Below, in pieces: positions 15,095-25,068 of a DNA stretch of 64,000 bases. The stretch covers positions 36,686 to 100,685 of the forward strand of contig CALHYX010000014.1 in the NCBI GenBank assembly GCA_938041035.1, in the 5' to 3' direction. Under the pieces are notes generated by a model, which saw only the letters and a list, made by a program, of their open reading frames with translations, did no database searches and was not told the origin of the DNA. The position numbers and the translations under genes are program-made. The stretch comes from an uncultured Acidimicrobiales bacterium. Its GTDB lineage: Bacteria > Actinomycetota > Acidimicrobiia > Acidimicrobiales > SHLQ01. How positions within the stretch are numbered: the first letter of the stretch is position 1; the number at the start of each line of letters is the position of its first letter.

Positions 15095-17019
15095 GCTTCG
15101 CCCGCCGACTTCTCCGCGGTCGCGCCGAAACCGACCCTGATCGCACCGCCCGGCTGATCGCCGCGCATCCGGGGTTTGGGTGGCCCGAACGCTTACTCGA
15201 GTCCGCCGACCCCGGGTCGAAGGTCCGCGCCACCACCCTTGGCACGCTCACCTCGGGCCCGCTCGGCCTCGTCGACGCCGCCGGGACGCTGTATCCCGCC
15301 GCGGCGGCGTGGTCGATCGAATGGTGGGTCGGCGCGGAGGACCGCTGGCACCGCAGCCCGGTCGAGCTCGCCGTGCGCCAGACCCGGCCGTCGGCCGCTC
15401 CGGTGCTGCACACGGCAATGCGGGTGCCGAGTGGTGATGTCGTGCACCGGTGCTGGGCCGGTGGTGACGGCGATCTGTTCGTCGATATCACGAACGAGAC
15501 GCCTCTGCCCGTGGCGGTCGCTCTCGTGGTTCGGCCCGTGGTGCCCCTCGGCGCCGGTCGGATCGAAACCGTGGCGGTTGGCGAGCACGACATGATGATC
15601 GACGGCGCTCGTGTTCTGCGCTGGTCGCTCAAACCCGGAGGCGCCATCGCCGGCGCCGGCGGTGTCGACATCGTCGACGACCTGGAGGGCGGAGCCGAAT
15701 TGTCGCCGACGATCGCTGCGGAGCACGCCGGGGACGGCATGCTCACGGCGGCGGCGGTCTTTCCCCTCGCCCACACCGCCACCCTTCGAGCCTCCGTCCG
15801 CCTCGAAGCCGAACCCATGGCGCCGGCCTCGGTCGCCGACGCCGAACAGATCGCTTCGGGGTGGGCCAGCCACCTCAACGCCGAGGCCCGCCTCAGCTTC
15901 CCCGACCCGCAACTCGGTGAGGCCTGGAGCGCCGCGCTCGCCCGACTGCTCATGTGCGTCGACGAACGGGGAAACTGGCCTGTCCCGGTCGGGCTCGACG
16001 CGGGATGGGGGCCGGACCAGCGCGCCCGTATCGGCGAAGGGTTGTCGATCGCCGGCCGACCGGAAGCCTCGTTTGCCCTGGCCTCGATCCTCGACGAGGC
16101 CCCGGCGAGTGCCGAGACCCTTGGTTTGGTCGCCGCGGTCGCCGAGCACGCCGAACGTTCCGGCGACCTCCGACCCGTCACCGACCACCTCGAATGGCTG
16201 GTCGATGCCGCCGCCACCGGCGTTCGGCGCGGTGTCGCCGGCGCCGATCGCGCCTCGGCCGCGATGGTTCGAACGCTGCTGCTCGTCGAACAGCCCGACG
16301 CGTCGGCCGAGCTCTCGGAGCATCGTCGACGATCGACGCTCAACGCCGACGAGGCTCAGGGCCTGGCCCACCTGCCGATCGGCCCCGACACCGAGCGGGT
16401 GCTCCGTGCCGTCCTCGACGCGGCCGGCCCGACGTGGTCCTGGGCGGGCGGCACGCCGGAAGACCGGTCGCTCGATGATCCGCGTGCCGCCGCGGAGGTC
16501 GTCGCGCTGATCGCATCGCTCGCCGTGCGGGTCGACGACCAGGGGATCGACATCGCCCCGTGGTTTCCGTCGGCCTGGTTGGGCCAGCCGATGGAAGCAC
16601 ACGGCATTCCGACCCGGTACGGCGCCGTGTCGTTCGGCGTGCGGTGGCACGGGGAACGGCCCGCGCTGCTGTGGGAGCTCGCCGCCGTCGATGGCCGCAC
16701 CCCACAGGCCCTGACCGTGCGGGCGTCGGCGCTGGACCCGAAGTGGCGTTCCACCGAGCTCCGCGGCGAAGCACTTCTCGAGGCACCCGAGGGGGCGGCG
16801 GATGCGACGATCAGCTGGCCGGACGCATCGCCTGGCTCGCCCCCCTCATCGCTGCCGATCGTCCCGACCGCGCCGCTGCCCACCTCGTCGATCCTGCCGG
16901 CACCGTTGACGACTCCGCCCGAGTGGTCCTCGCCCGCCGCCGACCCCGCTCGGGAGGACGCGCCCCCGCCGGCTGCGGCCGACGATGCGCCCCCCGCCGA
17001 CGGCGGTACCTTCTCGTGA
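15091..17019 (+). CDS. Large uncharacterised protein in the gpsA-rnhB operon
   Basis: The 642-residue protein is not recognised. Residues ~1-260 look beta-rich (LGTLTSGPLGLVDAAGTLYP, MRVPSGDVVHRCWAGGDGDL). Residues ~270-520 are helical and Ala-rich with repeated hairpin-like units (LGEAWSAALARLLMCVDERG, WPVPVGLDAGWGPDQRA). Then comes a beta segment (WFPSAWLGQPMEAHGIPTRY), and the C-terminal ~80 residues are Pro/Ala-rich. This order, beta sandwich then alpha barrel then beta, recalls six-hairpin glycosidases, but no catalytic motif is certain. No signal peptide is seen. The TTG start overlaps the gpsA stop and was chosen for that reason. Confidence 0.7.
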   Translation: MSFARRLLRGRAETDPDRTARLIAAHPGFGWPERLLESADPGSKVRATTLGTLTSGPLGLVDAAGTLYPAAAAWSIEWWVGAEDRWHRSPVELAVRQTRPSAAPVLHTAMRVPSGDVVHRCWAGGDGDLFVDITNETPLPVAVALVVRPVVPLGAGRIETVAVGEHDMMIDGARVLRWSLKPGGAIAGAGGVDIVDDLEGGAELSPTIAAEHAGDGMLTAAAVFPLAHTATLRASVRLEAEPMAPASVADAEQIASGWASHLNAEARLSFPDPQLGEAWSAALARLLMCVDERGNWPVPVGLDAGWGPDQRARIGEGLSIAGRPEASFALASILDEAPASAETLGLVAAVAEHAERSGDLRPVTDHLEWLVDAAATGVRRGVAGADRASAAMVRTLLLVEQPDASAELSEHRRRSTLNADEAQGLAHLPIGPDTERVLRAVLDAAGPTWSWAGGTPEDRSLDDPRAAAEVVALIASLAVRVDDQGIDIAPWFPSAWLGQPMEAHGIPTRYGAVSFGVRWHGERPALLWELAAVDGRTPQALTVRASALDPKWRSTELRGEALLEAPEGAADATISWPDASPGSPPSSLPIVPTAPLPTSSILPAPLTTPPEWSSPAADPAREDAPPPAAADDAPPADGGTFS

Positions 17020-17708
17020 CCGCCCGGCTCCGCAAGGCGATCAAGGCAAAGTCGCCGGGGCTGAGCCACGAGCGTCGCCTCTGGGAAGCCGGCCACGACG
17101 TGGTCGTCGGCATCGACGAGGTTGGCAAGGGGGCGTGGGCCGGTCCGCTGACGGTCGGTGCCGCAGTCGTGCCGAGGGACCGACGGATCTACAAGGTGCG
17201 CGACTCGAAGATGTTGACCGAACCCGAGCGCGAAGCGATGTATGAACGCGTCGCCGACTGGTGCCGCGCCTGGGCGGTCGGGCACGCAACCCCGGCCGAG
17301 TGCGATGAACTCGGGATGTCGGAGGCGCAACGGCTCGCCACCCGTCGGGCCCTCGCCGACCTCGGGGTCGGCGTCGACCGGGTCCTGCTCGACGGAAAGT
17401 GGGATTTCGTCGGCGGTGGAATCGCCGAAACCATCGTCAAGGGCGATGCCATCTCGTTGTCGATCGCCGCCGCCTCGATCCTGGCCAAGGTCACCCGGGA
17501 TCGGTTGATGCGCGACGCCGCCGTGGGTAACCCGCTCTACGACCTGCAGTACAACAAGGGTTACCCGTGTCCTCGTCATCGGGCCGCCCTACAGGCCCAC
17601 GGGCCGAGCGCGCTGCACCGACGAAGCTGGGCCTGGATGGACGATCTGCGCTGGAACGGCGTGCCCCGCGTCGCCCCGGCATCGGCCCAGCAGGCCCTGT
17701 TCGACTGA
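17016..17708 (+). CDS. rnhB: Ribonuclease HII
   Basis: This 230-residue enzyme removes RNA from RNA-DNA hybrids and misincorporated ribonucleotides. It has the catalytic motif GIDEVGKGAWAGPLTVGAAV with D34 and E35, the third acidic residue in VLLDGKW, the motif IVKGDAISLSIAAASILAKV followed by TRDRLM, and NKGYPCPRHRAAL. The GTG start overlaps the preceding stop by GTGA, which fixes the start. The C-terminal tail is a little longer than usual. Confidence 0.95.
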   Translation: MTARLRKAIKAKSPGLSHERRLWEAGHDVVVGIDEVGKGAWAGPLTVGAAVVPRDRRIYKVRDSKMLTEPEREAMYERVADWCRAWAVGHATPAECDELGMSEAQRLATRRALADLGVGVDRVLLDGKWDFVGGGIAETIVKGDAISLSIAAASILAKVTRDRLMRDAAVGNPLYDLQYNKGYPCPRHRAALQAHGPSALHRRSWAWMDDLRWNGVPRVAPASAQQALFD

Positions 17709-17778
17709 ACCGCGTTCCGGTCCGAGAAGAAGTCGGTCCGGTTGGGCGCGTGCGGCGGCGCGTTGGCACGCTGGGTGC

Positions 17779-18159
17779 ATGCGTTGGCCATCGTGGATGC
17801 TCGTCGGCTGGACCGTGCTCGTGTGGGGTCCGCGGATCCGCAACATCTGGACCGATGCGAGCCTCGACACGGGCGGCCAGGTCCTGCGGACCCTGTACGC
17901 CGGCATCTTCCTGCTCACCGCGGCGGCGATCGCCTTCGCACTCACCCGGCGCCCCGACCTCCTGCGCCCCGTCATCGGGGTGGTGGCTGCCTGGACCGTT
18001 GGATTTTGGATCCTGCGCGGTGCCCAGATCGCGGCCGGCGATCACGACGCGGCCTTCCTTGCGGTGCACGCAGTGCTCGCCGTCGGTTCGATCGGCCTGG
18101 CCCTGAACGCGTGGCGGTCGGTGGCGCGGACGGGGGCCAACATCGCGGTCGGCGGTTGA
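17779..18159 (+). CDS. Small integral membrane protein, unknown function
   Basis: This 126-residue protein has four hydrophobic helices (PSWMLVGWTVLVWGP, TLYAGIFLLTAAAIAFAL, PVIGVVAAWTVGFWILRG, AVHAVLAVGSIGLALNAW) joined by short loops. Charged residues are few. No family was recognised. It stands alone between rnhB and the NifU-like gene, 23 bp before the latter. Confidence 0.65.
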   Translation: MRWPSWMLVGWTVLVWGPRIRNIWTDASLDTGGQVLRTLYAGIFLLTAAAIAFALTRRPDLLRPVIGVVAAWTVGFWILRGAQIAAGDHDAAFLAVHAVLAVGSIGLALNAWRSVARTGANIAVGG

Positions 18160-18181
18160 GCCGAGTACGCTCTCGCTTGCT

Positions 18182-18514
18182 ATGGGTCAGCCAGTAACCG
18201 TCATCGAGAAGCCTTCCAGCCGGGGCGGCGTCGTCCGTTTCGAGACCAACCGGGTACTCACCGGTATGGGACACGAGCGCTTCACCGAGCCACCCGACCG
18301 CGCGTCGATCACCCCATCGGACGAGCTCGCACGGCGGCTGTTCGAGCGCGGCGGCATCAACTCGGTGCACATCAACGGCAACATCGTGACCCTCGACATG
18401 AGTCACGCCGACACCGATGGCATCGCCGACATCATCGCCGATCTCTACACCTACTGGCGGCCCGGCATGGTCCCGCCAACGGACGAAGAGATCATCGCGC
18501 AGTTCGAGGAATAG
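18182..18514 (+). CDS. NifU/Nfu N-terminal-domain-like protein
   Basis: This 110-residue protein resembles the scaffold Nfu/NifU N-terminal domain: VVRFETNRVLTGMGHERF, SDELARRLFERGGINSVHIN and GNIVTLDMSH. The C-terminal CXXC iron-sulfur domain of Nfu proteins is absent, and the protein has no Cys. A stand-alone domain of this type may assist iron-sulfur protein maturation or another process (inference). The start ATG is close to a TATGG context without a strong ribosome site. Confidence 0.7.
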   Translation: MGQPVTVIEKPSSRGGVVRFETNRVLTGMGHERFTEPPDRASITPSDELARRLFERGGINSVHINGNIVTLDMSHADTDGIADIIADLYTYWRPGMVPPTDEEIIAQFEE

Positions 18515-18534
18515 GCTGGCTCGGCGTTCGGCCG

Positions 18535-19605
18535 TTACCGCCCCCGCACCAAGCGCACCTGTTGGCGGACTCGGAACCGCAGAATCAGCCGGTCGACCGC
18601 GCGCGCGACGTCGGTGTCGTTCGCCAGGTCGGCGTCGGGCATCGCCCGGTCTTCGGCGACGGCGTCGCCGACCGGACGGAACAACAACCCGCTCGGGTCG
18701 GGGTTGACGATGCGATGCCCGTACCGCTCGACCACCTCGGCATCGGCGGCGGCCGACGCCTCATCGAGCCAGTCGACCCGACGGGTTGGGGCGGCGTGCA
18801 ACCGCTCGGCGGCGAGCGCCTCGACCTTGGCGACCGCGTTGGTGCCGCCGCGCTGGCGCGTGCCGATGAACTGGCGATGGGCGTCGACGAGTCGCCCCCC
18901 GCTGCGCAGGTGTATGAGCCGCAGAACCTCGGTGGCGGCGATCGGCAGCGCCTCGTTGAGCTGCTGGTTCCGCTCGGGGCGAAGTCCGGGGGGATCGACG
19001 CCGAGCACGGAACTGCATAGTTGGGCGAAGGGGTCGGGGCCGCCCGCGTCCCGGTCCAGGCGGATGATCGACAGTTGGTCGATGCCGACGGCCTCGCACA
19101 ACCGGTCGAGAAGCGGGAGGTGGGTCGAAGGCGGCGCGGTTTGTTCCTCGAGGTAGGTGAACAGGGGCGGGGCGTCGCGGCGGCGCACCAGTTGGTGCCA
19201 GCGGGACGGGAGGCTTTCGCTCCAGCGCCGCAGAAAGACGACCACCTCGGGCTGCCGGCGTTCGATGGGCTCGAGCAGCTCCGCCCACTGGGCCGCGCGG
19301 AACGTGCTCATGGACTCGGCGGACAACACGACGGTCGGGGCGGGATGGTGATCCAGTCGGCGTAGTTCGGCGGCGGCATCCACCCGATGCGATGGGGGAA
19401 CCGGAACGCCGAAGACGTCGAGGCCGGCGGTGAGGGCATGGTGCGCGTCATACAGCGGAATGGTGAAGACCTCCGGGTACCAGACGCCGGCGGCGGCGAG
19501 CTCGGTCCGGTTGGCGACGAACGCGCCCTGAATGAAGGAGGTCGCCGTCTTCGCCGGGCCGACGTGCAGCACCAGCCGGGGGGCATCGGTGTCGCTCCCG
19601 CTCAC
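18535..19605 (-). CDS. Sulfotransferase-family protein
   Basis: This 356-residue cytosolic protein begins with a PAPS-binding-type motif (LVLHVGPAKTATSFIQGAF, residues ~10-28) of the family sequence xGxxKTGTTxLQ. VVLSAESMS and EVVVFLRRWSESLPSRWHQL follow as the second, phosphate-binding region. It would transfer sulfate from PAPS to a hydroxyl or amine group. The acceptor is unknown. The GTG start overlaps the stop of the upstream methyltransferase gene (GTGA). A much longer frame upstream is excluded by that overlap. Confidence 0.8.
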   Translation of the reverse strand: MSGSDTDAPRLVLHVGPAKTATSFIQGAFVANRTELAAAGVWYPEVFTIPLYDAHHALTAGLDVFGVPVPPSHRVDAAAELRRLDHHPAPTVVLSAESMSTFRAAQWAELLEPIERRQPEVVVFLRRWSESLPSRWHQLVRRRDAPPLFTYLEEQTAPPSTHLPLLDRLCEAVGIDQLSIIRLDRDAGGPDPFAQLCSSVLGVDPPGLRPERNQQLNEALPIAATEVLRLIHLRSGGRLVDAHRQFIGTRQRGGTNAVAKVEALAAERLHAAPTRRVDWLDEASAAADAEVVERYGHRIVNPDPSGLLFRPVGDAVAEDRAMPDADLANDTDVARAVDRLILRFRVRQQVRLVRGR

Positions 19606-20240
19606 GGGGCCGGTTCGGTGATCGTCTGCCCGAAGACGTGTTGGCGGACCCAGGCGTGCATGGCGATGCCACTGGCGACCCCGGCGTTGATCGAACGGGT
19701 CGAGCCGAACTGGCTGATCGAGACCACCCGATGCGCAGCGCGTTTGGCGGGCTCGGACAGACCGGGCCCCTCCTGGCCAAACACGAGGACACACCGCTCG
19801 GGGAGCGGGGCCGACTCGATCGGTACGGAACCGGGAAGATTGTCGACGCCGATCACGGGAAGGTCGCGCTCGGCGGCGAACGCGAGCAGGTCCTCGATGG
19901 TGGGTTGGTGATGGACGTGTTGGTACCGATCGGTCACCATCGCGCCCCGTCGGTTCCACCGGCGCTTGCCGACGATGTGCACGGCGGCGGCGCCAAAGGC
20001 GTTCGCGTTGCGCACGACGGTGCCGATGTTGAGGTCGTGTTCCCAGTTCTCGATGGCGATGTGAAACGGATGCCGCGTGGTGTCGAGGTCGGCGATGATC
20101 GCCTCGCGCGACCAGTAGCGGTACCGGTCGACCACGTTGCGCGCATCGCCTTCGGCGAGCAGTTCGGGGTCGAGGCGATCGTCGTCGGGCCAGGGTTCGG
20201 GATGCGGGCCCACGCCGATCACTCGGTGGTCAGAACGCAC
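19602..20240 (-). CDS. TrmH/SpoU-family RNA 2'-O-methyltransferase
   Basis: The 212-residue SPOUT methyltransferase has all three motifs: NIGTVVRNANAFGAAAVHIV (motif 1), RCVLVFGQEGPGLSEP (motif 2) and SISQFGSTRSINAGVASGIA (motif 3). It should methylate a ribose 2'-OH in rRNA or tRNA using SAM; the target is not known. The GTG at 20240 was chosen so that the gene does not overlap the LacI operator region upstream; an in-frame start at 20327 would cover it. It is divergent from the alpha-glucosidase gene. Confidence 0.9.
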   Translation of the reverse strand: MRSDHRVIGVGPHPEPWPDDDRLDPELLAEGDARNVVDRYRYWSREAIIADLDTTRHPFHIAIENWEHDLNIGTVVRNANAFGAAAVHIVGKRRWNRRGAMVTDRYQHVHHQPTIEDLLAFAAERDLPVIGVDNLPGSVPIESAPLPERCVLVFGQEGPGLSEPAKRAAHRVVSISQFGSTRSINAGVASGIAMHAWVRQHVFGQTITEPAP

Positions 20241-20287
20241 GGGAGGTTTCGCAATCGGGCGGGGACAGAGTACGGTCAGCACCGTTG

Positions 20288-20301
20288 TGTAAGCGCTTAC
20301 A
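20288..20301. promoter_or_regulatory. LacI-family operator (glucosidase promoter)
   Basis: This is a perfect 14-bp palindrome, TGTAAGCGCTTACA, with the central CG typical of LacI/GalR operators. It lies 10 bp before the glucosidase start and matches the operator at 23149-23162. The LacI gene is two genes away, so autoregulation of the glucosidase-lacI unit is inferred. Confidence 0.85.
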
Positions 20302-20310
20302 TGGACCCGG

Positions 20311-21950
<1,640 letters not shown>

Positions 21951-21954
<4 letters not shown>

Positions 21955-22967
21955 CCCCCAACCGGGTGACCATCGAAGACGTAGCGGCGGAAGCCGGCGT
22001 CTCGGTCGCGACCGTGAGCCGGGCCCTGCGCGGCCTCCCCAACGTGGCCCCTGGCACACGCGAGCGGGTACTCGCGACCGCTGCGGCCATGTCCTATGAA
22101 GCCGACCCGAACGCCTCGCGTCTCGCCGCCGGACGCAGCCGCACCGTCGCCATGGCCGTGCCGGTGTTGAACGGCTGGTACTTCGCCCAGGTCGTCGCCG
22201 GGGTCGAAGCGGTTCTGAGCGAGAGCGGCTATGACCTGCTGTTGTTCGGGGTGACCAGCGATGCGTCGCGCACCCGGTTTCTGTCGGGCCCGCTGCGGCG
22301 GCGCAGCGACGGGCTGATCCTCGTCGACATCCGTATCCCGGCGCTCGAGATCGAGAGTCTGGCGACCCAGAAGGCGCAGCTGGTAACCGTGGGGTTCCAG
22401 GCCGAGCAGTTCCCGTCGGTGCGGATCGACGATCTGTCCGTCGCCCGATCGGCCGTGGCCCATCTCGTCGGTCTCGGACACACGTCGATCGCCATCATGG
22501 CTGGCCTGCCCGATGACCCGCTTCGCTTCACGGTGCCCGAGCTGCGACGACAGGGGTATCTCGAGGTGCTCGAGGAGGTCGGGGTCGCGCCGCGCGAGGA
22601 GTTCGACGTCGCCGGCAACTTCTCGATCGACGGCGGCTACGAGGCCATGGCCAAGCTGCTCGATCTCGATGACCCGCCCACCGCGGTCTTCGCCATGTCC
22701 GACGAGATGGCGATGGGAGCGCTGGTCGCCGCTCGAGAGCGCGGTGTCGACGTTCCCGGCGATCTGTCCGTCATCGGCGTCGATGACCACGATGCGGCCG
22801 CGGTGGTGGGGTTGACCACCGTCGCCCAGGCCGTTTCGCACCACGGTTCGGTGGCGGCGCGGTTGTTACTGGACCGGTTCGAGGACCCCGACGCGGCGCC
22901 CGTGCATCACTGCAACGCCACCAAGCTGGTCGTGCGGTCGACCACCGGCCCGCCGCGCGACACCTAG
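21951..22967 (+). CDS. LacI-family transcriptional regulator
   Basis: This 338-residue regulator has the N-terminal helix-turn-helix (TIEDVAAEAGVSVATVSRAL, residues ~7-26) and hinge helix (NASRLAAGRSRTVA), then a periplasmic-binding-like sugar domain (VPVLNGWYFAQVVAGVEAVL, VAHLVGLGHTSIAIMAG, VFAMSDEMAMGALVAARERG, DLSVIGVDDHD). It is cotranscribed with the glucosidase. Two matching palindromic operators in the locus are its likely targets. It should release DNA when the imported sugar or a derivative binds. Confidence 0.94.
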
Positions 22968-23330
22968 CGGCGACGGAGCGAAGGGGCCGGGGAACTTGCC
23001 CGGGTGACCGAGCGATCCCGCGCGGCCCGATCTATCATCGAGGATCGCTCTCGGCGGTCCGGCGTCGGCCGGGCGCAGTACCAACCGGGGGGCAGTTCCA
23101 GCCGGGGGACGGGAAACCGGGCCCGAACGGTAACTGCCCGAAGCGATATGTAAGCGTTTACATTCTTTGCTACATTCAGCGTTTGGACGAACACCCGTGC
23201 AGTCGCTCACCCGTGAGTGCCTGCCGCACACTTCGAGCTACCGACTATCGGTGGGGCGAAAACCGGGCTTGCCCGGCAATCGAAAATTGCCGAATTCGTT
23301 CGGTGATCGGACCCTAGGAGGGGACCACAT
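22968..23330 (+). other. 363-bp intergenic region and leader of the ABC importer operon
   Basis: No gene was seen here. The stretch holds the LacI operator at 23149-23162 and then about 170 bp of probable leader. The leader includes a small stem GGCAAT-CGAAA-ATTGCC at 23275-23291 and ends with a strong AGGAGG ribosome site before the binding-protein gene. A clear -35/-10 pair could not be assigned. Confidence 0.6.
23149..23162. promoter_or_regulatory. LacI-family operator (ABC importer promoter)
   Basis: TGTAAGCGTTTACA differs from the perfect palindrome before the glucosidase at one base. It lies ~170 bp upstream of the binding-protein start, next to an AT-rich stretch likely to contain the promoter. 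The shared sequence points to joint control by the lacI product. Confidence 0.85.
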
Positions 23331-24839
23331 ATGAAGAACAGATGGCTCAAACTTTTTGCTGCCTTGTTTGCCTTCAGCCTGTTGGCTGCGGCGTGCGGGA
23401 GTAGCGATGGTGGCGACTCGGCCACATCGGATGACTCCGCGTCGTCCGATGACGCCGCTTCCGACGATGGCGAAGAAGACGCCATGGCCGAAGACGATGG
23501 CGATGAAGATGCCATGGCCGAAGACGATGGCGAAGAAGATGCCATGGCCGAAGACGATGGCGAAGAAGAGCCGGTCGAGACGACCGCTCCCGAGGGTCCG
23601 GGCGAATTCTGCTCGCAGATCGCTGAAGGCGGCGAGGGCGACCTGGCCGGCGAAACGGTCACCATCCTCGGCCCCGAAACCGACAACGAAGCCGAAGGCC
23701 TGTGCGCCTCGCTCGTCGGCGTGGTCGAGGCCACCGGCGTTGCCATCGAATACAACGGCACCCGGGATGCCACCACCTTGACCAACGTTGCGGTCGAAGC
23801 GGGCAACTCGCCCTCCGACATCGTGATGATCCCGCAGCCGGGCCGTATCGCCGGCTTTGCCGAACAGGGTCTGCTCACGCCGATCCCCGACGACACGCTG
23901 AACGGCTCGCTCGCCAACCTGAGCGAGACCTTCCTCAGCTTCGGTACCGTCGGTGGCACCGCCTACGGCATCCCCGCCAAGGCCGATATCAAGAGCCTCG
24001 TCTGGTACAGCCCGTCGGCCTTCGCCGACTCCGGTTACGAAATTCCGACGACGTTCGATGAGCTCATCGCCCTGCAGGAGCAGATCAAGACCGACGGCGG
24101 CGTGCCGTGGTGCATCGGTATCGAATCCGGTGACGCCACCGGCTGGACCTTCACCGACTGGATGGAGGACATGATGCTTCGGGTCCACGGTCCCGAGGTG
24201 TACGCCCAGTGGCCCACCCATGAGATCCCCTTCAACGATGATCGGGTGAAGGAAGTTGCTGAGCAGGTCGGTTCGATCTGGTTCGACGACGCCAACGTAC
24301 TCGGCGGCCGCGACAGCATCGCCACCACCGGTTTCCGCGATGCGCCGATCCCGATGCTGTCGGGTGAGTGCTTCATGCACCGCCAGGCCAGCTTTGCGGG
24401 CTCGTTCTTCGTCGAGCAGGGCGCCAGCCTTGGCCCCGACGGTGACGTGAGCGCCTTCTACTTCCCGACGATCAACCCGGACTTCGGCAACGTCGTTCTC
24501 GGTGGCGCCAACATCGCCACCGCCTGGAACGATCGTCCCGCCACCCTCGCCGTGTTCGATCACATCGGTTCGGCCCCTGCCGCGGAGGCTCGGATCGTCG
24601 CCCAGGGCGGCGGTTACTACTCGCCGAACGGCGACGTCGACAACTCGCTGTACCCGTCGCCGATCGACCCGGTGATCATCGACATCTTGTTGACCGCCGA
24701 TGCGTTTGGCTTCGATGCTTCCGATGACATGCCCGACGCGGCGAACAAGGAGTTCTGGCAGTCCGGAACCGACTACGTGTCGGGTTCGATCGATGTCGAC
24801 ACCTTCCTCGCCACCGTCGAAGCGGCCTGGGAAGAGTAA
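23331..24839 (+). CDS. ABC sugar importer, substrate-binding lipoprotein
   Basis: This 502-residue protein has a lipoprotein signal with lipobox LLAAAC (lipidated C22) and an acidic low-complexity linker (residues ~24-85). A large cluster-B-type solute-binding domain follows (AGETVTILGPETDNE, GIPAKADIKSLVWYSPSAFA, TTFDELIALQEQIKTDG, WCIGIESGDATGWTFTDWME). It resembles alpha-glucoside binding proteins. The linker carries in-frame 30-bp repeats. A perfect AGGAGG site precedes the ATG. It would capture the sugar outside the membrane and deliver it to the permeases downstream. Confidence 0.94.
   Translation: MKNRWLKLFAALFAFSLLAAACGSSDGGDSATSDDSASSDDAASDDGEEDAMAEDDGDEDAMAEDDGEEDAMAEDDGEEEPVETTAPEGPGEFCSQIAEGGEGDLAGETVTILGPETDNEAEGLCASLVGVVEATGVAIEYNGTRDATTLTNVAVEAGNSPSDIVMIPQPGRIAGFAEQGLLTPIPDDTLNGSLANLSETFLSFGTVGGTAYGIPAKADIKSLVWYSPSAFADSGYEIPTTFDELIALQEQIKTDGGVPWCIGIESGDATGWTFTDWMEDMMLRVHGPEVYAQWPTHEIPFNDDRVKEVAEQVGSIWFDDANVLGGRDSIATTGFRDAPIPMLSGECFMHRQASFAGSFFVEQGASLGPDGDVSAFYFPTINPDFGNVVLGGANIATAWNDRPATLAVFDHIGSAPAAEARIVAQGGGYYSPNGDVDNSLYPSPIDPVIIDILLTADAFGFDASDDMPDAANKEFWQSGTDYVSGSIDVDTFLATVEAAWEE
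23463..23570 (+). repeat. 30-bp in-frame tandem repeat in the lipoprotein linker
   Basis: Three and a half copies of a 30-bp unit encode the ten-residue acidic repeat AMAEDDGEED (with minor variants). The repeat lies in the linker just after the lipidated cysteine, so unit number would set the distance between membrane and binding domain. Confidence 0.9.
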
Positions 24840-24916
24840 GGACACACCGCTACACCAGCAGACGTAGCAACCAACCTTTCTCCCGCTGCGACGGGGTGAG
24901 AGGTTCGACGATCGGT

Positions 24917-24946
24917 CCGGCCGGGGCGCATTGCCGCCCCGGCCGG
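24917..24946 (+). terminator. Strong hairpin between binding-protein and permease genes
   Basis: A perfect 12-bp GC-rich stem (CCGGCCGGGGCG / CGCCCCGGCCGG) with a six-base loop lies in the 229-bp gap after the binding-protein gene. No T-run follows, so partial termination or 3'-end protection that raises binding-protein mRNA over permease mRNA is the likely use. Confidence 0.65.
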
Positions 24947-25068
24947 GTCGGCCGTCGGTGCCGGGGGGCACGCGAGCTGACCGGGCGCGGGTTCGCCCGC
25001 GGAAGCGTTGCACAGCACCGGTCTGAAGCAGTGGTGAACACGGGGGACACGGGGCACACGGGGGAGCG

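Noticed and set aside
18535..19959. 474-residue sulfotransferase
   Set aside because: The first ~118 residues are a shadow of the methyltransferase gene. The GTGA overlap at 19605 gives the true start.
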